Shown: one piece after another, positions 27,243 through 36,148 of the stretch | Position numbering within the stretch: position 1 is the first letter of the stretch | How the letters are laid out: each line of letters starts with the position of its first letter | NCBI RefSeq assembly: GCF_005765165.1 | Contig: NZ_VCIW01000003.1 | Location: forward strand, 1-64,000 | Direction of reading: 5' to 3' | Source: Paenibacillus antri | GTDB lineage: Bacteria > Bacillota > Bacilli > Paenibacillales > YIM-B00363 | DNA: 64,000 nucleotides | The notes under the pieces: generated by a model | The model's input: only the letters and a program-made list of their open reading frames with translations | What the model was told of the DNA's origin: nothing | Databases searched by the model: none | Translations under genes and position numbers: made by a program

Positions 27243-28478
27243 TTACCCTTCCGAGGCAAGTCCGTCGTCCCGCTCCTGGTTTCCCCTCGTTCTCGTCAGC
27301 GACAGCCGGAGCGCGAACATGACCGCGAAGCCGATCACGGTGAGGCCCGAACAGAGCAGGTACAACGTATGCGGTCCGAGCCGCTCGTACAAGTAGCCGC
27401 CGAGCGACCCGGCGATCGCCATCGACAGCGCCCCCTGCACGAGCGCGTACATCGTCTGGCCGCTGGCGCGGAACGACCGCTCGGTCAAGTACTCGACGAG
27501 CTGCGCCGCCGTGTAAATGTAAAAGCCGAACGACAAGCTGTGCATGCATTGAATGAGCACAATGTGCAACGGGGTCGTCGCGAAGCCCATGAGCAGCCAG
27601 CGGACGACGTACATGACCGTGGCGAACAGCAGCAAATTGAGCATCGAGCGAGCGTTCGGCTTGGACCAGCGGTCCAGCAGCAAGAACAACGGCACCTCCA
27701 GCACCGCGGCCGCGAACATCGACCAGCCGATGCTCGACGCCGTGCCGCCGAGCTCCTCGATGAATAACGACAAATAGAGCGCGGTCACCCCGTTCGGGAT
27801 GAAGATGAGCAGGCTGGCCGCCAGAAACAAGGCGAACCGGCCTTGCAGCAGCGATCGGATCGTCTCGCGGAACGTAATCGTCCGCCGGGCGGACCGGCCT
27901 TTGGGGGACGCGGGACGATGCAGCGCCAGGGCGAACAAGATCGCGACCGCCATCGCCGCGCCGTATACCCATCCGAGCTGCCAGATGCCGAGCGCCTCCA
28001 TGACCGGACCGGCGGCGAGCACGATGACCGCGTAGCCGAGCGAACCCCAGATTCGGAAGCTGCCGAATCGCAGCGGCGTGTTCTCGATCGTCTGGAACAC
28101 CTGCGTCGTGTTGATCGGGTTGATCGACGTATTAAAGAAGTAAAACAGCATCATCGCGGCGAACACCGCCCAGAACGGCCGGAGATGGAACAAAAACTGG
28201 CTTGCCGCGAGCGAGCCGAGCATCAGGATCAGCAGTACGAGCTTCACGTTCTGCAGCCGGTCGCTCACGAATCCCCACACCGGATTGGCGAGCATGGCGA
28301 CGACCGGTCCGATCGTCAGCAGCCACCCGATTTCTGCGGGCGTGAACCCGTAATGCTGCAAATATAACGGCAAGTAAGGCAGGAACAAAGCCACCGGGCC
28401 GAACATGAAAAACATGAACGCCCGGAGGCGCAGGTAAATCATCCGATCCGACCGCCACAACGTACTCCACTTCGACAT
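27243..28478 (-). CDS. MFS transporter, LacY/HcaT-like
   Basis: The 411-residue product has twelve hydrophobic segments. FMFFMFGPVALFLPYLPLYL and GFTPAEIGWLLTIGPVVAMLANPVWGFVSDR near the start (key pieces GWLLTIGP and WGFVSDR) resemble the MFS_1-like sugar or phenylpropionate symporter group. It lies downstream of the GH127 gene on the same strand, with 179 bp between, so it may import the oligosaccharide or monosaccharide handled there. The substrate is inferred from context only. Confidence 0.85.
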   Translation of the reverse strand: MSKWSTLWRSDRMIYLRLRAFMFFMFGPVALFLPYLPLYLQHYGFTPAEIGWLLTIGPVVAMLANPVWGFVSDRLQNVKLVLLILMLGSLAASQFLFHLRPFWAVFAAMMLFYFFNTSINPINTTQVFQTIENTPLRFGSFRIWGSLGYAVIVLAAGPVMEALGIWQLGWVYGAAMAVAILFALALHRPASPKGRSARRTITFRETIRSLLQGRFALFLAASLLIFIPNGVTALYLSLFIEELGGTASSIGWSMFAAAVLEVPLFLLLDRWSKPNARSMLNLLLFATVMYVVRWLLMGFATTPLHIVLIQCMHSLSFGFYIYTAAQLVEYLTERSFRASGQTMYALVQGALSMAIAGSLGGYLYERLGPHTLYLLCSGLTVIGFAVMFALRLSLTRTRGNQERDDGLASEG

Positions 28479-28671
28479 GAATGCGCACCTACTCCAGCTG
28501 TTAAAAAAGGATACTACTGGTCTATCATATTTCGGTGCGGAAAGGAACCCTTATTTTCTGTATGTCGATGGAAAATACGTTACATTCCGTAGCGAAGACG
28601 ATCCGATCGGCGCCTTGACGCATCGATTGACGGCGTACGGCATCGACATCTGGGACGTCAAGCGCGCGGAG
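28477..28671 (+). pseudogene. coding-like fragment (about 65 codons) without a stop, possible gene remnant
   Basis: Between two minus-strand genes the plus strand reads as a protein-like segment: GLSYFGAERNPYFLYVDGKY, then SEDDPIGALTHRLTAYGIDIWDVKRAE in two parts. Codon choice (GAC, GGC, ATC, GCG, CGC) matches the genome. The first 14 codons and the codons after 28671 run antisense to the MFS and GH127 genes and look random. No ribosome site precedes the ATG, and there is no nearby stop. It may be the middle of a broken gene; it could also be chance. Confidence 0.35.
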
Positions 28672-30610
28672 ACGCCGCGACGCGCAGCCACACCGCCATC
28701 TCCCCCACGCCTCGGTTGCCCCATACCGCGTAGGGCACCGCCCGAAGCGCGGCCGGCCGGACCGCGCGGCGGAACGGACGGTACGGCTCGTCGTCCCAGT
28801 CCTCGGCGGCGTCGCGGAAGCCGTCGCCCTCGAGAACGACGACCCCGCCGAGCAGGTCGGGATCGTACCGCGGCGTCCAGACCGCGCCTTCGCGGATCGA
28901 CAGCGCCGACACCGGCGCACCGTTGTCCGCTTCTTCGAAGCAGTACACGAGCGGACCGCGCTGCAGCGCGGCCTTGCCCGCGTTCGCCCGCACGTCCGGG
29001 CGCGCTTCCAGCAGCAGGACGGGCGTCGCGAGCGTCCATTCGACCGTATCGCCGTCCTGCCAAGCGCGCTCGACGACGGCATAGCCGTCGCGCGCTTCGT
29101 ACGCGACGGCGGAGCCGTTCACGCGCAGCGCCGCGTCCCTGCCGCACCAGGACGGCACGCGAAGCGCCAGCGCGAACCGCCGCCCCGGCGCTTCCGGCGA
29201 CACGACGAAGCGGACGTCGCCCGACCGCGGCAACGAGGCCGTCTGTCGCAGCGTCACGCGGCCGCCGCCGACCTCGAACGACGCCTCGCTTCCGATGAAG
29301 AGGTGAACGTAAACGGTATCCTCCGTCGATGTGTAGATGTAGCGGTCCAACGAGCCGAGCAGGCGCGCGACGTTCGGCGGGCAGCAGGAGCAGCCGAACC
29401 ACGGCTGCCGCACCGGCTTTACGTGCCGCTTGCCGGGATTTCGCTCGCATGCTTCCGGCCATACCTCGAGCGGGTTCACGTAAAAGTAATGCTTGCCGTC
29501 CAACGCCATGCTGCCGACGATCGTGTTGTACAGCGCTCTCTCCATCGCGTCGGCGTATTCGCCGCGCGCCTCGAGCCGCAGCATGCGCGAGGCGAAGAAG
29601 ACGAGACCGATCGATGCGCAAGTTTCCGCGTAGGCGGTATCGTTCGGCAGGTCGTAGTCGAACGTGAACGCTTCGCCATGGTGCGTGGAGCCGATCGCGC
29701 CGGTCACGTACATCTGCTTGCGCGTCATGTTGGCCCAGAGCGTACGGCAAGCGGAAGCGAGCGACGCGTCCTCCGTCTCCCGCGCGACGTCCGCCATGGC
29801 GGCGTACATATACACCGCGCGCACCGCATGGCCCGTCGCGACCCGCTGCTCGCGAACGGGGAGATGCGCCTGGTGATATTCGGGGTTCGGTCGAGCGTGG
29901 TTTCCCGGCCAATGGGACACGCGCCCCCGCCGCTCCCATTCCTCCGCGAAGAAGTTCGGCGATCGTCCGCGCTCATCGAGAAAATAGCGGCTGAGCCGAA
30001 GATAGGCTTCGTTCTCCGTGACGCGATACAGCTTCACGAGGGCGAGCTCGATTTCTTGGTGGCCGTCGTAACCGCGCAGCTTGCCTTCTTCGACTCCGAA
30101 CGTGCGGTCGATATAATCGGCGAAGCGACAGCACACGTCCAACAGCTTGCGCCGTCCCGTCGCTTCGTAATAGGCGACGCCCGCTTCGATGAGATGGCCC
30201 GCGCAGTACAGCTCGTGGCAGTCCGTCAAGTTCGTCCACCGCCCCTCCGGCTCCTTGACGGTAAAATAAGTGTTTAGATATCCGTCCGGGCGCTGCGCGA
30301 GGGCGATGAGGTCGATCGCCTCCTCCGCCCATCGTTCGAGCGAGGCGTCCGGCGCTTCGATGAGCGCGTAAGCGACTCCTTCCAACCACTTGTAAAGGTC
30401 GGTGTCTTGGAATACGAACCCTCCGAACTCTCCCTCCTTAAGACCCGCCGCGACGTTGAAATTGTTGATCGCATAGCTAGGCTCGGCGCCGGGGACTCGA
30501 TCGTTCAGCGCCTCCCACTGGTACGGGAGCACCGTCTCTCTCACTAGCTTTCGATACGTCGTCCAATAGTCGTCTTGAATCGTAATTTTACTCGATCGCA
30601 CCTGCGCCAT
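28658..30610 (-). CDS. GH127-family glycoside hydrolase (beta-L-arabinofuranosidase-like)
   Basis: The 650-residue product is full length for the GH127/DUF1680 family. An (alpha/alpha)6 barrel spans about 1-420, with LTDCHELYCAGHLIEAGVAYYEATG, DTAYAETCASIGLVFFASRML (key ETCASIG) and the zinc cysteines in WFGCSCCPPNVARLLGSL. Beta domains follow. Characterised members release L-arabinofuranose from beta-linked arabino-oligosaccharides; no signal peptide is present, so it would act on imported oligosaccharides. It is divergent from an AraC regulator at 30747, and its product could feed the araDBA genes 10 kb away. Confidence 0.93.
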   Translation of the reverse strand: MAQVRSSKITIQDDYWTTYRKLVRETVLPYQWEALNDRVPGAEPSYAINNFNVAAGLKEGEFGGFVFQDTDLYKWLEGVAYALIEAPDASLERWAEEAIDLIALAQRPDGYLNTYFTVKEPEGRWTNLTDCHELYCAGHLIEAGVAYYEATGRRKLLDVCCRFADYIDRTFGVEEGKLRGYDGHQEIELALVKLYRVTENEAYLRLSRYFLDERGRSPNFFAEEWERRGRVSHWPGNHARPNPEYHQAHLPVREQRVATGHAVRAVYMYAAMADVARETEDASLASACRTLWANMTRKQMYVTGAIGSTHHGEAFTFDYDLPNDTAYAETCASIGLVFFASRMLRLEARGEYADAMERALYNTIVGSMALDGKHYFYVNPLEVWPEACERNPGKRHVKPVRQPWFGCSCCPPNVARLLGSLDRYIYTSTEDTVYVHLFIGSEASFEVGGGRVTLRQTASLPRSGDVRFVVSPEAPGRRFALALRVPSWCGRDAALRVNGSAVAYEARDGYAVVERAWQDGDTVEWTLATPVLLLEARPDVRANAGKAALQRGPLVYCFEEADNGAPVSALSIREGAVWTPRYDPDLLGGVVVLEGDGFRDAAEDWDDEPYRPFRRAVRPAALRAVPYAVWGNRGVGEMAVWLRVAASPRA

Positions 30611-30746
30611 CCGAATTCCTCCGCTGCGGAAATATTATGGAAAACCGTTTGTCATCTTGCATTGTACCGTTTACGATAGATGGGGAGAACGTACGCTTCT
30701 AACTTCTTTTTTATAATATTTCACACAAAAAAAGGGGGAGGGGTCG

Positions 30747-31640
30747 ATGGAAGAGACGGGGTACGTATCGATGGAGGTGCCGCCGCTTCCTTATTTTTTG
30801 GAATGCGGGCGCACGGTGTTCGAGCCCGGCGGACAGCACCCGGCCCGCAGCGGCGTCGCCGTCTTCGATCTGCTCGTCGTCGACGAGGGAGTGCTTTACA
30901 TGGGCGAGGAAGGCCGGCAATGGACCGTCGGACGCGGGCAATCGCTTCTGTTGCTGCCCGGACGGCACCATTATCCCTTCAAGCCCTGCGAGGTCCCGAC
31001 GTCGTTCTATTGGATTCACTTCGATGCCCCCGGCGCATACGCCGAGATGCGGAACGGAGAAGTCGCTTGGGCGGACCCGCGCCGCGTGGAAAAACCGGGC
31101 TGGCACGATTGGTTCGCCCCGCGCGCGCTGCGCCTTCCGAAGAGCGGTCCGGTCCCGTTTCCGGAGGAGACGTTCCGAGTACTCAAGGAACTGTACGACG
31201 CCTCCGCCCAAGGACGATTCGCGTCGTTCTGGAACGATCAACGGCGGTTCCACGACTTGCTGCGGCTGCTGGAGCTCGGGCGACCGCCCCAGACCGGCGC
31301 GAACGCTTGGCGGGTGGCGGAGCGCATCGAAGCCTACATCAAGCGGCATTATGCGGAGAACGTCACGAACGGGACGCTCGCCGAGACGCTGCACTTCCAC
31401 CCGAACTACTTGCTGCGCTGCATGAAGGAGACGTTCGGCTGCACGCCGCTCGCATACCTGCAGCGTTACCGAATCGAACAGGCGAAGCTGCTGCTCGCGA
31501 CGACGGACCTCCGCATCGCGGAGGTGGCCGAGCGGGTCGGATTCGCGAACGCGCCGTACTTTACGAATGGCTTCAAACGGGAGACGGGAGAGACGCCGAT
31601 CCGGTTCCGAAGCCGCTTCCGCGAGCGGGAGCGGGGGTAG
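30747..31640 (+). CDS. AraC-family regulator, divergent from GH127
   Basis: The 297-residue product has a cupin-type sensor half (VLYMGEEGRQWTVGRGQSLLLLPG, PTSFYWIHFD) and a C-terminal AraC domain with two helix-turn-helix motifs (NVTNGTLAETLHFHPNYLLRCMKETFG and RIAEVAERVGFANAPYFTNGFKRETGETP). The ATG follows AAAGGGGGAGGGG. It shares a 136-bp intergenic region with the GH127 gene and is the likely activator of that gene. Confidence 0.9.
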   Translation: MEETGYVSMEVPPLPYFLECGRTVFEPGGQHPARSGVAVFDLLVVDEGVLYMGEEGRQWTVGRGQSLLLLPGRHHYPFKPCEVPTSFYWIHFDAPGAYAEMRNGEVAWADPRRVEKPGWHDWFAPRALRLPKSGPVPFPEETFRVLKELYDASAQGRFASFWNDQRRFHDLLRLLELGRPPQTGANAWRVAERIEAYIKRHYAENVTNGTLAETLHFHPNYLLRCMKETFGCTPLAYLQRYRIEQAKLLLATTDLRIAEVAERVGFANAPYFTNGFKRETGETPIRFRSRFRERERG

Positions 31641-31757
31641 CGTGCACGGAATGGTTCCGGTTCCAAAATTCGGCCGTTCCCAGGAAGGCGAGCAGGCGGT
31701 ACGCTTAGAAGAGAGCGTTTATTTTCTAAAGCTTGTCCGCAAGGAGGGGAGCGCAAT

Positions 31758-33062
31758 ATGGAGACGACTCGGTTTTACGATCGACTCCCGCGAGACGTGA
31801 AGGCTTTCGTCGACCGTCAATACCGCGACGCGTACGCCTTGATCGACGCCTGCCGCAACCCGCGCACCGGATTGTACGGCGACGCGTACATGACGATGGG
31901 CGTTAACCCGGAGTCGCGTTGTTCCGTCGCGGCGACCGGCGTCGGGCTGATCGCGCTGTGCGTCGCCGATCTGGAGGGATGGGACGACGAGGCGATGGCG
32001 AAGGCGATCGTCACGTTGAACGGCGCGACGGGCCGCATCGAAGGCTGCCGTCCGGCGAGAGATGCGGCGACCGGATTTTTCGCGCACTTCGTCGATATGG
32101 AGACCGGCGCAAACTTACATTCCGAAATATCGACCATCGATACGTCGTTGCTCGTGGCCGGGGCGCTGTTCGCCGGGCGGCATTTCCAAGACCGGACGCC
32201 GGTCGTCGCCGAGATGGCGGACGCGCTGCTCCGGTCGATCGACTGGCGCGTCGTCGTCGCCGACAAGAACGCGGGCTCGATCCACATGATCGTAAGGGAC
32301 GGCCGCGGTACGGCGCCGCTTCCGGCGTATAACGAATACGTGCTCGTCTCGTACCTCGCGCTGCTCGGCCGACCGGACGACGCCGACATTCGGGAGCTGT
32401 GGGAGCGCAGCTTCGCCGAGCACCGCATCTCTCAGCTGCCTCAGGCGCGTTACCGCGATATTCCGGTCTTGACGGACACGACGCGCGAAGGCGCGTTCCT
32501 GTCGTCTTTCGTGCATCAATTTCCCTTCTATCTAGTAGGGGATTACGCGAAGAGCCCGAAGTATCGGGAATTTTTCGAAAATGCTTGCATGGCCGACCGG
32601 TTGAAGTGGAAGGAAGCCAGCGACGTTCCTTCGTACGTGTGGGGATACGGCGCCGGGGCGAACGACGGGCTGTATCCGACGTATCATGCGGACAAAATCA
32701 ACGACGCGCCGGGCGACATCGCATCGGCTTATATCGTCGCGGGATTTCTGCCGGTATATCCGGCGGGCGTGTTCGACTTGTATGCGCTATATAAGCTTCA
32801 TATCCCGTACGACTCGTACGCGAACCCCGAACGGCCGCAGGACGAAGCCGACTTTCGGGCGTCTTACAAGTACGGCCTGCATCGGTATTCATGGCGGCAT
32901 CTAGAGCTGCCGAACCGGTGGTATCCGGAGAAGGTGACCGTGATCGATTGGAGCTCCATGCTGTACGGATTCGCCGCGTTCAAGCGAGGGATGGCGTTCT
33001 TTACGGAGCGGCTGCCGGAAGCGGCTTCGATCGCCGCCGGCTTCGACGAGAAGGCGGGGTAA
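31758..33062 (+). CDS. glycoamylase-like (PF10091/GH144-type) protein
   Basis: The 434-residue product is a predicted all-helical (alpha/alpha) barrel. Key segments resemble the glycoamylase-like family: CSVAATGVGLIALCVADLEGW, then GFFAHFVDMETG, SEISTIDTSLLVAGALFAGRHF and a late WGYGAGANDG. Family members cleave beta-1,2-glucans or other glucans. There is no signal peptide. It lies 117 bp after the AraC gene on the same strand and may share its control. The substrate is uncertain, and the chain is shorter at the N-terminus than many members. Confidence 0.75.
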   Translation: METTRFYDRLPRDVKAFVDRQYRDAYALIDACRNPRTGLYGDAYMTMGVNPESRCSVAATGVGLIALCVADLEGWDDEAMAKAIVTLNGATGRIEGCRPARDAATGFFAHFVDMETGANLHSEISTIDTSLLVAGALFAGRHFQDRTPVVAEMADALLRSIDWRVVVADKNAGSIHMIVRDGRGTAPLPAYNEYVLVSYLALLGRPDDADIRELWERSFAEHRISQLPQARYRDIPVLTDTTREGAFLSSFVHQFPFYLVGDYAKSPKYREFFENACMADRLKWKEASDVPSYVWGYGAGANDGLYPTYHADKINDAPGDIASAYIVAGFLPVYPAGVFDLYALYKLHIPYDSYANPERPQDEADFRASYKYGLHRYSWRHLELPNRWYPEKVTVIDWSSMLYGFAAFKRGMAFFTERLPEAASIAAGFDEKAG

Positions 33063-33193
33063 GCCGGCCGGCGCTCTCGAACGCGACTTCGCGCGGGCGG
33101 CGGCCCCGTCTAAGGTCGCTTGCTTTTTCCGGTGCGAGGGCGTTATCATTAACCGGTCAACCTCGTACATAGGGAAGGAGCAATCTAGAACCA

Positions 33194-34039
33194 ATGGACT
33201 TTATTACGTTCTTAAAAGCGATCATTCTCGGACTGGTCGAAGGGATGACGGAATTCGCGCCCGTCTCGTCCACCGGACATATGGTGCTCGTCGACGACTT
33301 GTGGCTTCGATCCGACGAGTTCCTGGGCAAATACGCGGCGAACACGTTCAAGGTCGTCATTCAGCTCGGCTCGATCTTGGCCGTCGTCGTCATGTTCCGC
33401 AATCGGTTCATCGACCTGCTCGGGCTTCGGCGATTCGTCGGGGGGAAGTCGGCGTCCTCCGCGCCGGCCGGCGAGCGGCTGAAGCTGGCGCAGGTCATCG
33501 TCGGCTTGATCCCGGCCGGCGTGCTCGGCGTATTGACCGAGGATTACATCGACGAGCACTTGTTCAGCGCGGAGACGGTGCTCATCGGCCTCGTGCTCGG
33601 CGCCGTGCTCATGATTATCGCCGACCGCTTCCGACCGAAGCGGCCGAAGACGGAGACGCTCGACCAAATCACGTACAAGCAGGCGCTCGCCGTCGGCTTG
33701 ATCCAGTGCTTCTCGCTCTGGCCGGGCTTCTCCCGTTCGGGCGCGACGATCTCCGGCGGCGTGCTGATCGGCATGAACCATCGAACGGCGGCCGACTTCA
33801 CGTTCATCATGGCGGTGCCGATCATGGCCGGCGCGAGCCTTATCTCGCTCGTGAAAAACCTCGAGTACTTCACGGTCGACGCGATCCCGTTCTTCATCGC
33901 GGGCTTCGTTAGCGCGTTCTTCTTCGCCATGATTTCGATTCGCTTCTTCTTGAAGCTCATCAACCGCGTCAAGCTCGTGCCGTTCGCGATTTATCGGCTC
34001 GTGCTGGCGGCCGTCATCTATTTCGTGTTTTTCTTCTAA
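33194..34039 (+). CDS. uppP: undecaprenyl-diphosphatase
   Basis: The 281-residue product has about eight membrane helices. Family motifs are AIILGLVEGMTEFAPVSSTGHMVL (key GLVEGMTEFAPVSSTGH with catalytic Glu) and the PGFSRSGATISGGVLIGM block with catalytic Arg/Ser. It dephosphorylates undecaprenyl pyrophosphate at the membrane so the lipid carrier can be reused for peptidoglycan, and can give bacitracin resistance. GGAAGGAG lies upstream of the ATG. It is monocistronic and ends in a clear terminator. Confidence 0.97.
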   Translation: MDFITFLKAIILGLVEGMTEFAPVSSTGHMVLVDDLWLRSDEFLGKYAANTFKVVIQLGSILAVVVMFRNRFIDLLGLRRFVGGKSASSAPAGERLKLAQVIVGLIPAGVLGVLTEDYIDEHLFSAETVLIGLVLGAVLMIIADRFRPKRPKTETLDQITYKQALAVGLIQCFSLWPGFSRSGATISGGVLIGMNHRTAADFTFIMAVPIMAGASLISLVKNLEYFTVDAIPFFIAGFVSAFFFAMISIRFFLKLINRVKLVPFAIYRLVLAAVIYFVFFF

Positions 34040-34062
34040 GCTTCATCTTCCGGGAACGGAGA

Positions 34063-34098
34063 AGCCGCCTCGTCCATTGCGACGGGGCGGCCTTTTTT
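34063..34098 (+). terminator. terminator of uppP
   Basis: GCCGCCTCGTC pairs with GACGGGGCGGC (one G-U pair) and is followed by six T residues. Confidence 0.9.
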
Positions 34099-34127
34099 CG
34101 GCCGGCCGGCTCGGCCGCTCCGCGCGA

Positions 34128-34162
34128 ACGAAAGAAGCCTCCCGCAGCGATTGCGGGAGGCT
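34128..34162 (-). terminator. terminator of the YiiX-like gene
   Basis: AGCCTCCCGCA and TGCGGGAGGCT form a perfect 11-bp stem; on the minus strand TTCTTTCG follows. Confidence 0.82.
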
Positions 34163-34176
34163 ATAAGCATTGGCTT

Positions 34177-34710
34177 TCAGCAGGAATGGCTGTACGCCGC
34201 CAACGGTCCTTCGTACACGGGGCGAAGCCCCTGCGCCGCCATGAAATCGTGCGGAGCCGTTGCGTTCGGCGGCTTCTTCAGCAGGTCGATTCCGCCGTTC
34301 CGCAGCACCGTCGCCACGAACTCCGAGCAGAAATACGAATCCCGATTGCGAAGCTCGGTAGGAAACAAGAAATTAAGCAATCCGAGAAAATTATATCCGT
34401 ATCGGTCCGCTTCGCGTTCGAATCGCTCGATCTCCCGTACGACCCGTTCGTAGCGCTCGTCGTCGAGACGAAGCTCGTAGACGACGCAGGTCGTCCGCTT
34501 CAGCACGACGTAGATGCCGCCGTCCCGCCGCTCTCTGACGAAACCCGCGTTCCACGGCAGCCGCAAGCTCTTGCGGCCGAAGCTGTAGATGTCCGCGAGT
34601 TCTCCGTCGAGCGCGATCGACGCGTGGTTGTACGGCGCCTTCGTGAATCGCTTGATCATTCGCGTGAACAACGTGCCCGTATCCGTTAATACGATGTATA
34701 CCGCCTTCAT
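34177..34710 (-). CDS. YiiX-like permuted NlpC/P60 (papain-like) hydrolase
   Basis: The 177-residue product resembles the YiiX/DUF830 group of circularly permuted papain-fold proteins. The His side is near the N-terminus in APYNHASIALDGELADIYSFG. The Cys is late, in RDSYFCSEFVATVLRNGGI, as expected for permuted NlpC/P60 members. Such proteins hydrolyse amide or lipid-linked bonds, and several bacterial members are uncharacterised. No signal peptide is visible. AGGAACGG precedes the ATG. Confidence 0.82.
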   Translation of the reverse strand: MKAVYIVLTDTGTLFTRMIKRFTKAPYNHASIALDGELADIYSFGRKSLRLPWNAGFVRERRDGGIYVVLKRTTCVVYELRLDDERYERVVREIERFEREADRYGYNFLGLLNFLFPTELRNRDSYFCSEFVATVLRNGGIDLLKKPPNATAPHDFMAAQGLRPVYEGPLAAYSHSC

Positions 34711-34773
34711 TGCCGTTCCTCCAACCGATTGAATCTGATGTATTCATTGTATGAGGTTGGAGCGAACGAATCT

Positions 34774-34796
34774 AGGGCTTTCCGATGGGAACCGAA
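34774..34796 (-). terminator. weak hairpin after the MFS gene
   Basis: GGGCTT and AAGCCC flank a 14-base loop 8 bp past the MFS stop; the minus-strand tail is only moderately T-rich, so the call is tentative. Confidence 0.4.
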
Positions 34797-34803
34797 GCCC
34801 GAC

Positions 34804-36042
34804 TTAAGTCTGGGTTTCCAAGCCGGACGTGCGGGCGTCCCGCGCGGACAGCTTGACTAGAATCGTCGCGGCGAACAAGATCATGCCGAGACCGACGGCA
34901 AGGAACACGCCGCCGACGCCGATCCAGGACGCGAGCGCGGCGCCGAGCAGCGGGGCGACGAGCATGGAGCCCGTCTGGAGCGCGTTCGCCATCGCCGACA
35001 CCGGCGCGATCGTCGCATCGGTCGTCTCCGTCTGAAGCACGTATCCGTACGGCACGGCGTCGAACCCGCCGAGGAAGCCCAGGATAACGAACACGGCGCA
35101 CCACAGCCACAGCGACGCCGGCAGCCAGCCGAACGCGCCGAGGCCGACGACGGCGATGAACGCCCCGGAGACGATGCCGAGCCGGCTCATCAGCTTCAGC
35201 GGATATGCCTTCCAGAACGTCCACTTCCCGGCGGCGAGCGAGCCGAGCACGCTGCCGATCCCGACGCCGCTCATGAGCACGCCGAGCGACGCTTCTCCGA
35301 GCCCGAGCCGCTCGGTGAACAAGACGAACAGCGCATCGTACAAGAAGACGAAGAACATCCATACCGACAGGTACATAATCGCGTACAGCAGAACGGGCCG
35401 TCTCCGCACGAACCGCAGGGCGTCTCGCATGTCGTCCGCGAAACGCGACTTCGCCCGTCCGGCGGCCTCGCCGATCAAGCGCGGCAGACCCGCCAGAATG
35501 ACCGCGGACAGGAGGTACAGCCCCGCGCCGAGCCAAAACGGGGAGAAGGCGCCCCATACGGCGATGCAGACGCCGCCGACCATCGGCGCGATAATTTTCG
35601 TTCCGTTGACCAACACTTGACTGAGCGAGCTCGCCTCGGCGATGCGCTCCTCCGGCACGAGGCGCTTGATCGACGCCTGCCGGATTGGATCGAAGATCGA
35701 GGTGGCGCACATCTTAATAAACACGAGCGCGAAGAGCGCGGACAGCGACTCCGTCCACAGCATGGCGAGCACGGCCGCGAACCGAACGACGTCGCAGAAG
35801 ACCAGTACCGCGCGCGCGTCGAGACGCCCGATCTTCAAGCTGACGAACGGGCCGACGACGACGTAGGGAAGGCCGATGCATACCGAGAGCAAAGCGAGCT
35901 CGGGCGCGCCGTATCCCCAGACGTATACGACGACTGTGCTTAACGCCAGAAAGTCGGACCAATTCGCGAAGTCGGACAGCGCTTGCCCCGCGAACAGCCG
36001 CCGGAAGCCCGGGAGGCGAAGGGGAGACCATAAAGTAGACAT
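34804..36042 (-). CDS. MFS efflux transporter
   Basis: The 412-residue product has twelve hydrophobic segments. The motif A loop (GPFVSLKIGRLDARAVLVFCD) is between helices 2 and 3, and FDPIRQASIKRLVPEERIAEASSL matches the MFS_3/enterobactin-exporter-like group. GAGGATTT lies upstream of the ATG. An unusual winged-helix regulator gene lies 106 bp upstream on the same strand and may control it. Confidence 0.85.
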   Translation of the reverse strand: MSTLWSPLRLPGFRRLFAGQALSDFANWSDFLALSTVVVYVWGYGAPELALLSVCIGLPYVVVGPFVSLKIGRLDARAVLVFCDVVRFAAVLAMLWTESLSALFALVFIKMCATSIFDPIRQASIKRLVPEERIAEASSLSQVLVNGTKIIAPMVGGVCIAVWGAFSPFWLGAGLYLLSAVILAGLPRLIGEAAGRAKSRFADDMRDALRFVRRRPVLLYAIMYLSVWMFFVFLYDALFVLFTERLGLGEASLGVLMSGVGIGSVLGSLAAGKWTFWKAYPLKLMSRLGIVSGAFIAVVGLGAFGWLPASLWLWCAVFVILGFLGGFDAVPYGYVLQTETTDATIAPVSAMANALQTGSMLVAPLLGAALASWIGVGGVFLAVGLGMILFAATILVKLSARDARTSGLETQT

Positions 36043-36148
36043 GAAAAATCCTCCTGATACGTTTCTCTATTGCGTTCATTTGCGTTCATCGTACCGCGCG
36101 AATGTCAGAGAAAGATCAGAAGGCTTTCTTTTCGAAAATTCTGAGCTC

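Noticed and set aside
28672-29298. Continuation of the 28477 plus-strand frame
   Set aside because: It is Arg/Pro-rich antisense of GH127 and lacks any protein-like pattern.
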